A stretch of DNA of 64,000 nucleotides from Hyphomicrobiales bacterium. GTDB lineage: Bacteria; Pseudomonadota; Alphaproteobacteria; Rhizobiales; Aestuariivirgaceae. Of this stretch, positions 8,673-17,031 are shown in pieces (within the stretch, counting starts at the first letter, position 1; the number at the start of each line of letters is the position of its first letter). The stretch lies in assembly GCA_016710435.1 (NCBI GenBank), contig JADJVV010000001.1:620001-684000 (forward strand). The letters run 5' to 3'. The notes beneath the pieces are model-generated. The model was not told the origin of the DNA and made no database searches. It saw only the letters and a list, made by a program, of their open reading frames with translations. The translations under genes and the position numbers were made by a program.

Positions 8673-9392
8673 ATGGACACTGTTCCAGTCGGCAAGAAAT
8701 CCGTTTGCATCGACGACCTGCGCCGCAGGATCCTGACGCATGAGCTGGATCCCGGCTCCTATCTCGATGAAGTTGAAATCGGCGAAACCTACGGCATCTC
8801 AAGGCCGCCGGTGCGCGAAGTCCTGCGCCAGCTTGCCGGTGAAGGCTATGTGGTGCTGCACGAAAACCGCGGTGCCCAGGTGGCCCCGATGAGCCACAAG
8901 ACACTGCGCAATTTCTTCATCGCCGCCCCGATGATCTATGCCGCCGTGGCCCGCCTCGCCGCGCACCACGCAAGTGCGCCGCAGATCGAACGGCTGAAGC
9001 AGATCCAGCGCAACTTCCGAGTGGCGATCCGCAATGAGGATGTCACCCAGCGCGCCCTTCTCAACGAGCGCTTCCATGCCGCCATGGGCGACATGGCCGA
9101 CAATGAATACCTGATGCCGAGCCTGCGCCGCCTCCTCATCGACCACACCCGCATCGGCATGACCTTCTACAGTCCGCGCCAGACCAACCTCGCACGCCAG
9201 CAGGCCCTGGCCGCAGACCAGCACGACCAGTTCATCGAACTGATTGCTGCCGGCGACGCGGATGCAGCGGCGGCATTGGCCGTGTCGCACTGGGAATTGT
9301 CCCGCGAGCAGATCGAGAATTTCGTGACGCCGGACAGCATCGACGTACCGCTCGGGAAACCTCCGAGCGGCAAGAAATGGGAAAGAGCATGA
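8673..9392 (+). CDS. GntR family (FCD subfamily) transcriptional regulator
   Basis: A 239-residue regulator with an N-terminal winged helix (about residues 10-75; the recognition-helix region ISRPPVREVLRQLAGEGYV is typical) and a helical C-terminal FCD domain (about 85-215) containing the Asp/His metal- or ligand-binding pattern (LNERFH, DQHDQF, SHWE). The ATG at 8673 was chosen over an upstream TTG-type extension because it is preceded by AAGGGA at good spacing and matches family length. Its last four bases overlap the DapA-family gene (ATGA). It probably represses the island until the transported compound or a catabolite is present. Confidence 0.9.
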   Translation: MDTVPVGKKSVCIDDLRRRILTHELDPGSYLDEVEIGETYGISRPPVREVLRQLAGEGYVVLHENRGAQVAPMSHKTLRNFFIAAPMIYAAVARLAAHHASAPQIERLKQIQRNFRVAIRNEDVTQRALLNERFHAAMGDMADNEYLMPSLRRLLIDHTRIGMTFYSPRQTNLARQQALAADQHDQFIELIAAGDADAAAALAVSHWELSREQIENFVTPDSIDVPLGKPPSGKKWERA

Positions 9393-10294
9393 AGTTCGAA
9401 GGCATATACACGCCCGTCATCACGCCACACCTGGCGGATGGCTCCATTGACCGTGACGGCTTTTGCGCAGCGATCGAGTATCTGGTCGCCGCCGGAGTCC
9501 ACGGCATCATCAACGGCGGTTCCACCGGCGAATACTACGCCCAGACGATGGACGAGCGCATCGAGTTGGCGAAACTCGCCCGTCAGGTGATCGGGAAGCG
9601 CACGGCGCTCATCATCGGCACGGGCGCGATCCGTCTGCCCGACTCCCTCATCATGGCGGAAACGGCGGCAAAGATTGGCGCGGATGCCATTCTCGTGGGC
9701 TCGCCGCCCTATTCCGTGCCGACCGAGCAGGAAAACGCACTGAACGCCCTCGCCATCGACCGCGCCGCGGACCTGCCGATCATGCTCTACAACTATCCCG
9801 GTCGCATGGGCATCAACATGGGCGAGGAATTCCTCGACCGCGTGGGCCGTAGCCGCAATTTCTGCGCCATCAAGGAAAGTTCGGGCGACATCAACCGCGT
9901 CCATTTGCTGGCCCGCGACTATCCCCACATCCAGATGTCCTGCGGCATGGATGACCAGGCGCTCGAATTCTTCGCCTGGGGTGCGCGCAGCTGGGTCTGC
10001 GGCGGTTCCAACTTCCTGCCGCACGAACACGCCGCCCTCTACAAGGCCTGTGCCATCGATGGAAACTACGACAAGGGCCGCCGCATCATGTCGGCGCTGC
10101 TGCCGCTCATGCGCGTTCTCGAACAGGGCGGCAAGTTCGTGCAGTCGATCAAGTACGGTTGCGAGATGGCGGGCTTGCGTGCCGGGCCGCCACGGCCGCC
10201 GCTGAAGCCCCTCAACAAGGATGACAAGCGCCAGCTTGAACAAGTGGTGCGGGTGCTGAAGCGCACCATTGCCGAAATCGCCGCGGAGAAGTGA
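9389..10294 (+). CDS. DapA-family (DHDPS/NAL superfamily) lyase or deaminase
   Basis: A 301-residue Schiff-base (beta/alpha)8 enzyme. The substrate carboxylate motif GGSTGEYY is at 43-50, the catalytic Tyr134 lies in YNYPGRMG, and the Schiff-base Lys162 in AIKESSGD. Members act as dihydrodipicolinate synthases, aldolases, KDG dehydratases or 1-pyrroline-4-hydroxy-2-carboxylate deaminases. Its place between a GntR regulator and an aldehyde dehydrogenase makes a catabolic deaminase or dehydratase far more likely than lysine biosynthesis. The ATG at 9389 overlaps the gntR stop; an ATG four codons earlier (9377) is also in frame. The gene is one base away from the aldehyde dehydrogenase start. 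Confidence 0.88.
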   Translation: MKFEGIYTPVITPHLADGSIDRDGFCAAIEYLVAAGVHGIINGGSTGEYYAQTMDERIELAKLARQVIGKRTALIIGTGAIRLPDSLIMAETAAKIGADAILVGSPPYSVPTEQENALNALAIDRAADLPIMLYNYPGRMGINMGEEFLDRVGRSRNFCAIKESSGDINRVHLLARDYPHIQMSCGMDDQALEFFAWGARSWVCGGSNFLPHEHAALYKACAIDGNYDKGRRIMSALLPLMRVLEQGGKFVQSIKYGCEMAGLRAGPPRPPLKPLNKDDKRQLEQVVRVLKRTIAEIAAEK

Positions 10295-10295
10295 G

Positions 10296-11795
10296 ATGAC
10301 CGGATTGCTGACAACAGAAGAATACAAGGCGGTTGCCAAGGGCCTCTCGCTGCCGACCCAGGCCTTCATTGACGGGGCGTTCCGTCCGGCAAAGTCCGGC
10401 AGGACCTTCGATACCCACAACCCCGCCACGGGCAAGGTGCTGGCCAAGGTCGCCGCCTGCGACGCGGCCGACGTGGACTTTGCCGTAAGCAAGGCCCGCG
10501 CATCCTTCGACGATGGCCGTTGGTCACGCCTGCATCCGCGCGACCGCAAGGAGGCGCTGATCCGCCTCGTCAAGCTCATCAGGCGCAACGCCCGCGAACT
10601 CGCCGTCATGGAAAGCCTCGACAGCGGCAAGACGATTTTCGACTGCGAGACGGTCGACGTACCGGAGACAATCAACTGCCTCGCCTGGCATGCCGAGCTG
10701 ATCGACAAGATCTACGATCAGGTCTCCCCCGCGTCTGACAACCACATCGCCATGATTGTGCGCGAACCCGTAGGCGTCGTCGGTCTCGTGTTGCCGTGGA
10801 ACTTCCCGCTGCTCATGCTGGCCTGGAAAATCGGCCCTGCCCTCGCGGCGGGCTGCTCGGTGATCGTGAAGCCGGCGGAGGAAACATCCCTCACCGCGCT
10901 CCGCGTCGCTGAACTTGCCATGGAAGCGGGTATTCCCGCCGGCGTGTTCAACGTCGTGCCGGGCTCCGGACCCGATGTCGGCGAACCTTTGGGCCGCCAC
11001 ATGGACGTTGACATGGTCTCGTTCACCGGTTCCACCGAAACGGGCCGCCGCTTCCTCCGCTACGCCGCGGAATCGAACCTCAAGGAAGTGACGCTGGAAA
11101 TGGGCGGCAAGAATCCGGCGGTGGTGCTGGACGATGCCGAGAACCTCGATCGCGTTGCCGCGCATGTCGTCAACGGCGCCTTCTGGAACATGGGCGAGAA
11201 CTGCTCGGCCGCATCGCGCCTCATCGTGCAGAAGGGCATCAAGGATGAACTGCTGAAGCGCATCATGGCCCACGCCCGCGAATGGCCCATGGGCGATCCG
11301 CTTGATCCGGTGAACCGCGTCGGCGCCCTCGTCTCGCCTGCGCACTTCGAGAAGGTCTGCACCTACCTCGCCAAGGGTCCCAAGGTGCTGATGGGCGGCA
11401 AGGCCAAGGACGGCTTTGTGGAACCCACGATCCTGGACGTGACCGATCGCAATGCCAAGCAGGTCCGCGAAGAAATCTTCGGGCCTGTGCTCTCGGTCCT
11501 CACCGTGGAAAGTTTCGACGAGGCGATCGCCCTTGCAAACGACACGGAATACGGCCTCGCCGCTTCCATCTTCACGGCCAACGTGAAGAAGGCCCTGCGC
11601 GGCGCCCGCTCCATCCGTGCCGGTACGGTTACCGTCAACAGTTTCGGCGAAGGCGACATCAGCACGCCCTTCGGCGGCTTCAAGTCTTCGGGCTTCGGCG
11701 GCCGCGACAACGGCATCCACGCCCACGACCAGTACACCGAACTCAAGACGATCTGGGTTGACCTCTCGGACGACAAGGATCAGGCCGTCGCATGA
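10296..11795 (+). CDS. NAD(P)-dependent aldehyde dehydrogenase
   Basis: This 499-residue ALDH-superfamily enzyme has the cofactor motif SFTGSTETG (243-250), general base Glu268 in LEMGGK, catalytic Cys303 in GENCSA, and the PWNFP stretch near 167-171. It oxidises an aldehyde to the acid. Its nearest look-alikes are gamma-glutamyl-aminobutyraldehyde, betaine-aldehyde and alpha-ketoglutaric-semialdehyde dehydrogenases. The start at 10296 follows the DapA-family stop by one base; the gene overlaps the following flavoprotein by four bases. If the preceding enzyme is a pyrroline-hydroxycarboxylate deaminase, the expected substrate is alpha-ketoglutaric semialdehyde; this is inference. Confidence 0.92.
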   Translation: MTGLLTTEEYKAVAKGLSLPTQAFIDGAFRPAKSGRTFDTHNPATGKVLAKVAACDAADVDFAVSKARASFDDGRWSRLHPRDRKEALIRLVKLIRRNARELAVMESLDSGKTIFDCETVDVPETINCLAWHAELIDKIYDQVSPASDNHIAMIVREPVGVVGLVLPWNFPLLMLAWKIGPALAAGCSVIVKPAEETSLTALRVAELAMEAGIPAGVFNVVPGSGPDVGEPLGRHMDVDMVSFTGSTETGRRFLRYAAESNLKEVTLEMGGKNPAVVLDDAENLDRVAAHVVNGAFWNMGENCSAASRLIVQKGIKDELLKRIMAHAREWPMGDPLDPVNRVGALVSPAHFEKVCTYLAKGPKVLMGGKAKDGFVEPTILDVTDRNAKQVREEIFGPVLSVLTVESFDEAIALANDTEYGLAASIFTANVKKALRGARSIRAGTVTVNSFGEGDISTPFGGFKSSGFGGRDNGIHAHDQYTELKTIWVDLSDDKDQAVA

Positions 11796-13138
11796 GCACC
11801 TACACCGCGCGCCGCACTCCCGTCTTCCGGGGGCCTGCGGCCTGGAGCGTGATCCTGCCGGGGCAGGAAGCGCCCATTGCACTCGACGCTGACACCACGG
11901 CCGACTTCGTCATCATCGGCGCAGGCTTTGCAGGCCTGTCGGCGGCGCGCCGCATCACCCAACTGTCGCCTGGCGCCAAGATTGTCGTGCTTGAAGCCGG
12001 ACGCATCGCGGAAGGAGCCTGTGCCCGCAACTCAGGCTTCATGATCGACCTGCCACATGAAATCGGTGGCCAGGGCTATGAAGGCGACGGCATCCACAAG
12101 AACCGCAAGCAGATTGCACTGAACCGCCAGGCCATTGGCTTCGCGGCCTCGGCCGTGGAATCCTATGGGATTGACCGCAATCATTTCGATCCCGTCGGTA
12201 AGGTGAACGGTGCCGTGGGCGCGGATGCCGACGGCCTGAACCGCAGCTACGCCACGCACCTGGCGAAGATGGACGAGCCGAGCGAATACCTCGATGCCAA
12301 GGCCATGCAGGAGCTGACGGGCAGCACCTACTATGTCTCCGGCCTATTCACACCCGGCACCGTGATGATACAGCCCGCCGGCTATATCCGCGGCGTGACC
12401 CGGGGACTCCGCCGCGACGGCGTGCGCATCTTCGAACATTCAGCAGTCGTTGCCGTCGAAAGCGAAGGCACAGCCTGGTGCGTCTCCACGGGCCGCCACA
12501 AGGTCAAGGCCGGCAAGGTCATCTTCGCCAACAACGGCCATCTTGAAAGTTTCGGCTTTGCCAGCCAGCGCCTGATGCACATCTTCCTCTATGGCTCCAT
12601 GACCGTGGATCTCGGTGCCGACGCCGTGAGGACTCTGGGTGGAAAGCCACGTTGGGGCATCACACCATCGGACCCTATGGGCACAACCATGCGCAGGATC
12701 GACCCCGCGCTGGGCGGCAACCGCATCATCACGCGCAGCTGTGCGAGTTTCCTGCCTGGCATGGAGCCAAGCGAGGCGGGCCTGCAACGCACCGCGCGGG
12801 TTCACCGCAAGAACTTTGATGCGCGCTTTCCGAAGCTGCGCGGCGTTCCCATGGAGTTTTCCTGGGCCGGCCACCTGTGCCTCAGCCGCAACGGCGTTGC
12901 CGTCATGCGTGAGCTGGACAAGAATCTCTATTCGGGCTGCGTGCAGAATGGCCTGGGCACCGTGCGCGGGACGCTCACCGGAATCGGTGCAGCGGAACTG
13001 GCCTGCGGCGTCACCAGTGACATCACCCGCCACTTCACGGCAGAGGAGCAACCGTCACGCTTGCCGCCGCCGCCCATCTCGACACTCGGCGCCAACGCCT
13101 TCCTGCGCTACGCCGAATGGCGGGCCCGCGCGGAATAG
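11792..13138 (+). CDS. DAO-type FAD-dependent amine/imino-acid oxidoreductase (first copy)
   Basis: A 448-residue flavoprotein with an N-terminal dinucleotide fold (VIIGAGFAGLSAARR, near residues 37-51), the GACARNSGFMID region that contacts FAD, and a C-terminal GLGTVRGTLTGIGAA strand typical of the D-amino-acid oxidase/PuuB (gamma-glutamylputrescine oxidase) group. The group oxidises secondary or primary amines and imino acids to imines. It is the last gene of the gntR operon (ATGA overlap with the aldehyde dehydrogenase) and converges on its own paralogue, nine bases away. The substrate is probably the transported compound or its first derivative; D-proline or D-hydroxyproline-like imino acids fit the context. 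Confidence 0.88.
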   Translation: MSTYTARRTPVFRGPAAWSVILPGQEAPIALDADTTADFVIIGAGFAGLSAARRITQLSPGAKIVVLEAGRIAEGACARNSGFMIDLPHEIGGQGYEGDGIHKNRKQIALNRQAIGFAASAVESYGIDRNHFDPVGKVNGAVGADADGLNRSYATHLAKMDEPSEYLDAKAMQELTGSTYYVSGLFTPGTVMIQPAGYIRGVTRGLRRDGVRIFEHSAVVAVESEGTAWCVSTGRHKVKAGKVIFANNGHLESFGFASQRLMHIFLYGSMTVDLGADAVRTLGGKPRWGITPSDPMGTTMRRIDPALGGNRIITRSCASFLPGMEPSEAGLQRTARVHRKNFDARFPKLRGVPMEFSWAGHLCLSRNGVAVMRELDKNLYSGCVQNGLGTVRGTLTGIGAAELACGVTSDITRHFTAEEQPSRLPPPPISTLGANAFLRYAEWRARAE

Positions 13139-13147
13139 CGCTCACGC

Positions 13148-14485
13148 CTACTCCGCGCCCGCCCGCCAATGCCGCCACGCAAGACTAGCCTTCACCCCCA
13201 TGGTGGTGAAGGGTTGGGGCGGGAGCGACTTCGGCGGAGGCGCCTCACGTACGGCCTGCAGCACATCCGTCGTTTGACCCGTGATAAGATCGGCCGCGGC
13301 AATCCCCAGGGTGGTGGCCTTCGTGGCCCCGACGCCGTTGCAACCGCATGCGACGATCAACCCCGGCTCCACTTCGGCAAAGGCCGGAACGGCATTCCAA
13401 GTGAGCGCCATCGCCCCACCCCAGCGATAGGCCATGGGCACGCCCGTCAGCATGGGGAAGCGCGCGGCAAATTTCCTGTCATGCAGCCGCCCTGCCGAGT
13501 CCACGTCGCCTTCGGTAATTTCGAGCGAGGGCTGGTAGGTGTAGCGCGAGCGGATCAGAACACGGTCTCCATCCGGGCCCGTGACGCGCCGAACGGAGGT
13601 TCCCATGGGGTGCGCAGGGGTCGCCGCCCAGCGTCGCGTCCCTGGCAGCCGCGCCGGATCGAAGGGCTGGCTTAGGGACGCGTATGTGAAGATGTGCAAC
13701 AGCTTTCCAGACAAGAGTCCGAAGCTCTCCGCGTGCCCATTTGCTGCAACGATGATCTTGCCCGCAGTTACACTGGCTTTCGGCGTTGTGATCCGCCATC
13801 CGCCGCTGACGCGTTCGAAGGAGGTCACGGGCGTTTGCTCGTGCAGGCGAAGGCGCGCGGCCAGCGCATCGGCGAAGGCGCGCACATAGGCTGCGGGTTG
13901 GATCATGATCGTGCCGGGCGTGAAAAGGGCCGATGAGAAGGCCGGAGTCCCGGTGACGGCAAGGGTTTCGCTCCGGTCCAGAAGGCGGTGCGGCTCCGCG
14001 AGGTTCGTCAGCTGCCGCGCATAGTCGGCAAGGTGATGGTCGCCGCTGTCACCCATGGCAAGGCTGTACTTGCCACAGGCGTCGAAGATGTCATTGCCCC
14101 AGCGATGCTCCTCCGCCATCCCTCGCGCCAGCGCGATGGCACTGCGGTTGAGCATGATCTCCTGCCGCGCCTTGTTGGCGGAATCGCTGCCATAGCTTTC
14201 GGAAGAGACATCATGCGGCAGGTCGATGACAAAGCCCGAGTTGCGCCCTGCCGCACCTTCGCCGACGGACAGAGCTTCCAGCACCATGATATGCAGGCCG
14301 GGATCGATGAGGTGCAGGCGGCGGGCAGCGGCCAGCCCCGCAAAGCCCGCGCCGATCACGACGACGTCCGCCGTGGCATTGCCGTCGAGTGCCTCGTGCG
14401 GGGTGCGTGGCGGCAGCAGCGACAGCCATCCCGAAGGCGTGAGCCGCTGGGGCAATTTGCGAGTGGCATAGCGATCCACGGCCAT
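13148..14485 (-). CDS. DAO-type FAD-dependent oxidoreductase (second copy)
   Basis: A 445-residue paralogue of the flavoprotein that ends nine bases away on the opposite strand. It shares VVIGAGFAGLAAARR at the N-terminus, an RNSGFVIDLPHD segment after the first FAD loop, the LFTPGTIMIQPAAYVR stretch and the same C-terminal layout, including PPxPxxTMGVKA. The two look like an old duplication with separate substrates rather than a fresh copy. It runs leftward 119 nt after the second DapA-family gene, so the two may be cotranscribed from the operator-bearing promoter at 15528-15540. Confidence 0.87.
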   Translation of the reverse strand: MAVDRYATRKLPQRLTPSGWLSLLPPRTPHEALDGNATADVVVIGAGFAGLAAARRLHLIDPGLHIMVLEALSVGEGAAGRNSGFVIDLPHDVSSESYGSDSANKARQEIMLNRSAIALARGMAEEHRWGNDIFDACGKYSLAMGDSGDHHLADYARQLTNLAEPHRLLDRSETLAVTGTPAFSSALFTPGTIMIQPAAYVRAFADALAARLRLHEQTPVTSFERVSGGWRITTPKASVTAGKIIVAANGHAESFGLLSGKLLHIFTYASLSQPFDPARLPGTRRWAATPAHPMGTSVRRVTGPDGDRVLIRSRYTYQPSLEITEGDVDSAGRLHDRKFAARFPMLTGVPMAYRWGGAMALTWNAVPAFAEVEPGLIVACGCNGVGATKATTLGIAAADLITGQTTDVLQAVREAPPPKSLPPQPFTTMGVKASLAWRHWRAGAE

Positions 14486-14604
14486 GCCGCCCTACAGCCA
14501 GAAATCGTTGAACGTAACGGCGTGCAGGCGAAGGCCTGCATGCGTACCGGCAACCCGGATCAATGACTTGAACGCCACGGTGTCCCCGCTGGGCCGAAGC
14601 CCGT

Positions 14605-15492
14605 CTAGTTTTTCTCGCGAGCAGCCAGGTCGCCCAGCGCGGCGCGCAACGGTGCCACCTTTTCGGGCGCGAGTGCTGCGAGCGGCCGGCGCGGAGTGCC
14701 TGCGCCGTAGCCCGTCATTTCACAGGCGGCGTAGACTGACTTTACATAGTCGCCCTGCCAGATCAGCGACATGGCGGGTTCGAGCACACGCCAGATCTCA
14801 CGTGCCTCGTCCCAGCGCTTGTCCTCGGTGGCGGCAACCATGGCGAGGCATGTGCGCGGCGCAAAGTTTGCTCCACCCCAGATCAGCCCCTGGCACCCGG
14901 CGTAAAGCGCGTAGGGCACCAGCGCATCGGAACCGTTCATCATGCCCAATCCGGTGCGGATCAGGTTGGCCTGGGCGGCCAGGTCGCCGCTGCTGTCCTT
15001 GACTCCACAGAATTCCGGGATGGCGCACAGCCTGCCCAGCAGTTCCGGCGTGATGGCAACGCCAACGACTTGCGGAACATTGTAGCCGATGATGGGCAGC
15101 CCAGCCTTCGCGACTCCAGCGTAGAATTCAACAATCTCGTCATCCGCCGTCGGCCCTTCAAAAAAGGGCGGCAGAACCATCACGCCATCTGCACCGCAGT
15201 TCTTGGCATGCGTCGTTCTCTCCACCACCTCATCCAGCATCAGGGCCGAGGTTTGAACGATGATCTTCGCACGTCCATTGATGGCGCGGACGCCGCGTTC
15301 CACCAACTGGCGGGATTCCGCCTGAGAGAGATAGACATGCATGCCGGTGCCCGAACTCAGCACAAAGCCCCTGACGCCAGCCGCAAGATAGCGCTCGATG
15401 TTCCTGTCCAGGGTTTCAAAATCAATCGCACCCGACGAGGTAAAAGGCGTGGCGAGCGCAAGGTTGAGGCCGGGAAATGGAAATGAAGACAT
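14605..15492 (-). CDS. DapA-family lyase or deaminase (second copy)
   Basis: This 295-residue DHDPS/NAL superfamily protein retains catalytic Tyr137 (GYNVP) and Schiff-base Lys165 (GVKDSSGD), and has SSGTGMHVY in place of the usual GTTGE carboxylate-binding loop. That change, also different from the copy at 9389-10294, argues for a distinct substrate. It is transcribed leftward from a promoter carrying the same operator as gntR. The gene ends 119 nt before the second flavoprotein. The role in the pathway is inferred from regulation and neighbourhood; it is not the lysine-pathway enzyme. Confidence 0.86.
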   Translation of the reverse strand: MSSFPFPGLNLALATPFTSSGAIDFETLDRNIERYLAAGVRGFVLSSGTGMHVYLSQAESRQLVERGVRAINGRAKIIVQTSALMLDEVVERTTHAKNCGADGVMVLPPFFEGPTADDEIVEFYAGVAKAGLPIIGYNVPQVVGVAITPELLGRLCAIPEFCGVKDSSGDLAAQANLIRTGLGMMNGSDALVPYALYAGCQGLIWGGANFAPRTCLAMVAATEDKRWDEAREIWRVLEPAMSLIWQGDYVKSVYAACEMTGYGAGTPRRPLAALAPEKVAPLRAALGDLAAREKN

Positions 15493-15527
15493 GGAAATCT
15501 CGTGTGACAGGTGGGGCGAAATTCATA

Positions 15528-15540
15528 ATACAATATGTCT
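15528..15540. promoter_or_regulatory. Second candidate GntR operator ATACA-ATA-TGTCT
   Basis: A one-mismatch version of the palindrome found in front of gntR lies 35 nt upstream of the second DapA-family gene, within an AT-rich pocket. Reverse complemented, it aligns with the gntR element without gaps and also matches in its three central bases. Two occurrences exactly at the two outward-facing promoters of one island support a shared regulator. Other copies in the genome could not be searched for. Confidence 0.6.
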
Positions 15541-15591
15541 AACGATAGAAACCGTCAAGCCCGATCCGCCTCCATTTCAGCCCTTACGGCC

Positions 15592-17031
15592 TTACGAGAG
15601 GAAGGACGCGGCCATCTTGATGTCATCGAAGAACTGCATCTTCATCGCGTCCGCCTCATCGGCGTTGCTGGCCCGCAGGATTGCCGCGGGATGGAGCGTG
15701 GGCAGAACGGTACGCTCCTCCGGCATCTTCTCCACCCTGCCCCGCCGCGACATCACCCTGCTTCCATCTCCGGTGAGTGACAGCATGGCTGTTGCACCCA
15801 TGCCGACGAGCAGCAGCGGTTGGACCAGGCGGATCTCCTGCGTGAGCCACCAGCGGCAGATATTGATTTCGGTGCCGTTGGGCCGCTGGTGAATGCGCCG
15901 CTTGCCACGCGGCTGGAATTTGAAATGTTTGACAGCGTTCGTCACGTAGACATCCGCCCGTTCCAATCCGGCCTGCGCCAGCGCCTGCGCAAAAAGCGCA
16001 CCGGCCGGACCGACGAAGGGCTTGCCCGCAATGTCTTCCTTGTCGCCGGGCTGCTCGCCCACGAACATGATGCGGGCCGTACTGGCCCCCTCGCCACACA
16101 CCGTCTGGGTGGCGTGAAGGCACAGGTCACAGCGCCGGCAGTGACGTGCGTGCTCGTGAAGGTCGGCGAGCGAGTTGAATTCGCCAGTTGCGGCAGTGGC
16201 CAGCGGCACTGCGGGAGCCTTGATCTTTGCCAGATGGGAGGGCGGCGGCGTTGCGGCAGCCAGGCGCATACCTTGCGCCCGTGCCTCCGCGCCCCGGATG
16301 AGTTCCGGAATGAGTGCCGCCTCCGGAAGGTTCTTCCAGTATTTGCGCGGCATTTCCGCCTGCATTGCCTTCACCTTCAGGCGCGCGGGGTTGAAGATAT
16401 TTCCGTAGTAGGTACGCCACAGATCTTCCACGCCATCACTGAGGTTGGAATTCGAAGCAGGTTTGGCGTCAATGGTGAGATCACCACCCACGCAGGACAC
16501 GCTTCCCCGTGGCGTGGCAATCAGCCAATCCATGTCGGCAAAGCGCCGCACAAAAAATCCGGCGACATGTTCAAGAATGAAGTGCTCGGGCTCGAACCAT
16601 GCCGCGAAGCGCCGCCGGTTTCCATCGTCCTGGGGAAGCTCCTTGAAGCGGACGAAAGCCTTCATCTTGTGGGCGTCGCGCCGCACGGATTTTGCCATCA
16701 CCTCAAGTTGCCGCACGGTGGGATCCGCTGGGTTGGACAGGATGTCGCCATCATGCATCACCCGCAACAGAAGGTCATACAGCAGCGCAAACACATGTTC
16801 ATCGCGATGGCAGGATGCTTCGCGGGCGAGCGCCAGAAAGGCCTTGGGCACGGTCATCGCGACGGCAGGGGCGTCACCATCGGGAAATGCCTCGCCCGCG
16901 AGCAGTGGCGGAGGCGAACCGTGGCGTCTCCACACCACATCCCGCGAACGCACATTCTGTCCGGCCAGTGCCCGCGCCTGCATGCGCCAGCAGTCGAACA
17001 CCCCGGTCGCTGGCAGTTCCAGCGCAAACAT
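15592..17031 (-). CDS. DUF4130 - UdgX-type uracil-DNA glycosylase fusion
   Basis: This 479-residue protein has two parts. Residues 1 to about 240 resemble the DUF4130 domain of radical-SAM-linked repair proteins. The rest is a family 4/5-like uracil-DNA glycosylase with GEQPGDKEDIAGKPFVGPAG, Fe-S cysteines in CRRCDLC and TVCGEG, the LPTLHPAAIL motif, and the UdgX loop KRRIHQRP (His at about residue 381). In mycobacterial UdgX that histidine becomes covalently linked to the uracil site in DNA. The start at 17031 overlaps the upstream radical SAM stop (TGATG), so the two proteins are made together. It excises or traps uracil or damaged bases; the partner reaction is unknown. Confidence 0.9.
   Translation of the reverse strand: MFALELPATGVFDCWRMQARALAGQNVRSRDVVWRRHGSPPPLLAGEAFPDGDAPAVAMTVPKAFLALAREASCHRDEHVFALLYDLLLRVMHDGDILSNPADPTVRQLEVMAKSVRRDAHKMKAFVRFKELPQDDGNRRRFAAWFEPEHFILEHVAGFFVRRFADMDWLIATPRGSVSCVGGDLTIDAKPASNSNLSDGVEDLWRTYYGNIFNPARLKVKAMQAEMPRKYWKNLPEAALIPELIRGAEARAQGMRLAAATPPPSHLAKIKAPAVPLATAATGEFNSLADLHEHARHCRRCDLCLHATQTVCGEGASTARIMFVGEQPGDKEDIAGKPFVGPAGALFAQALAQAGLERADVYVTNAVKHFKFQPRGKRRIHQRPNGTEINICRWWLTQEIRLVQPLLLVGMGATAMLSLTGDGSRVMSRRGRVEKMPEERTVLPTLHPAAILRASNADEADAMKMQFFDDIKMAASFLS

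Noticed and set aside
9167..10708. Antisense frame of about 510 codons across gntR, the DapA-family gene and the dehydrogenase gene
   Set aside because: Overlaps three well-supported genes, low-complexity composition, no start signals.
9389..15492. DapA-family genes as lysine-pathway dihydrodipicolinate synthases
   Set aside because: Carboxylate loops differ from DapA, and both sit in a regulated catabolic island with flavoproteins and an aldehyde dehydrogenase.
3659..15492. Complete proline-betaine demethylation pathway
   Set aside because: No Rieske-type demethylase, betaine epimerase or hydroxyproline epimerase is present in the window; only the later steps are represented.
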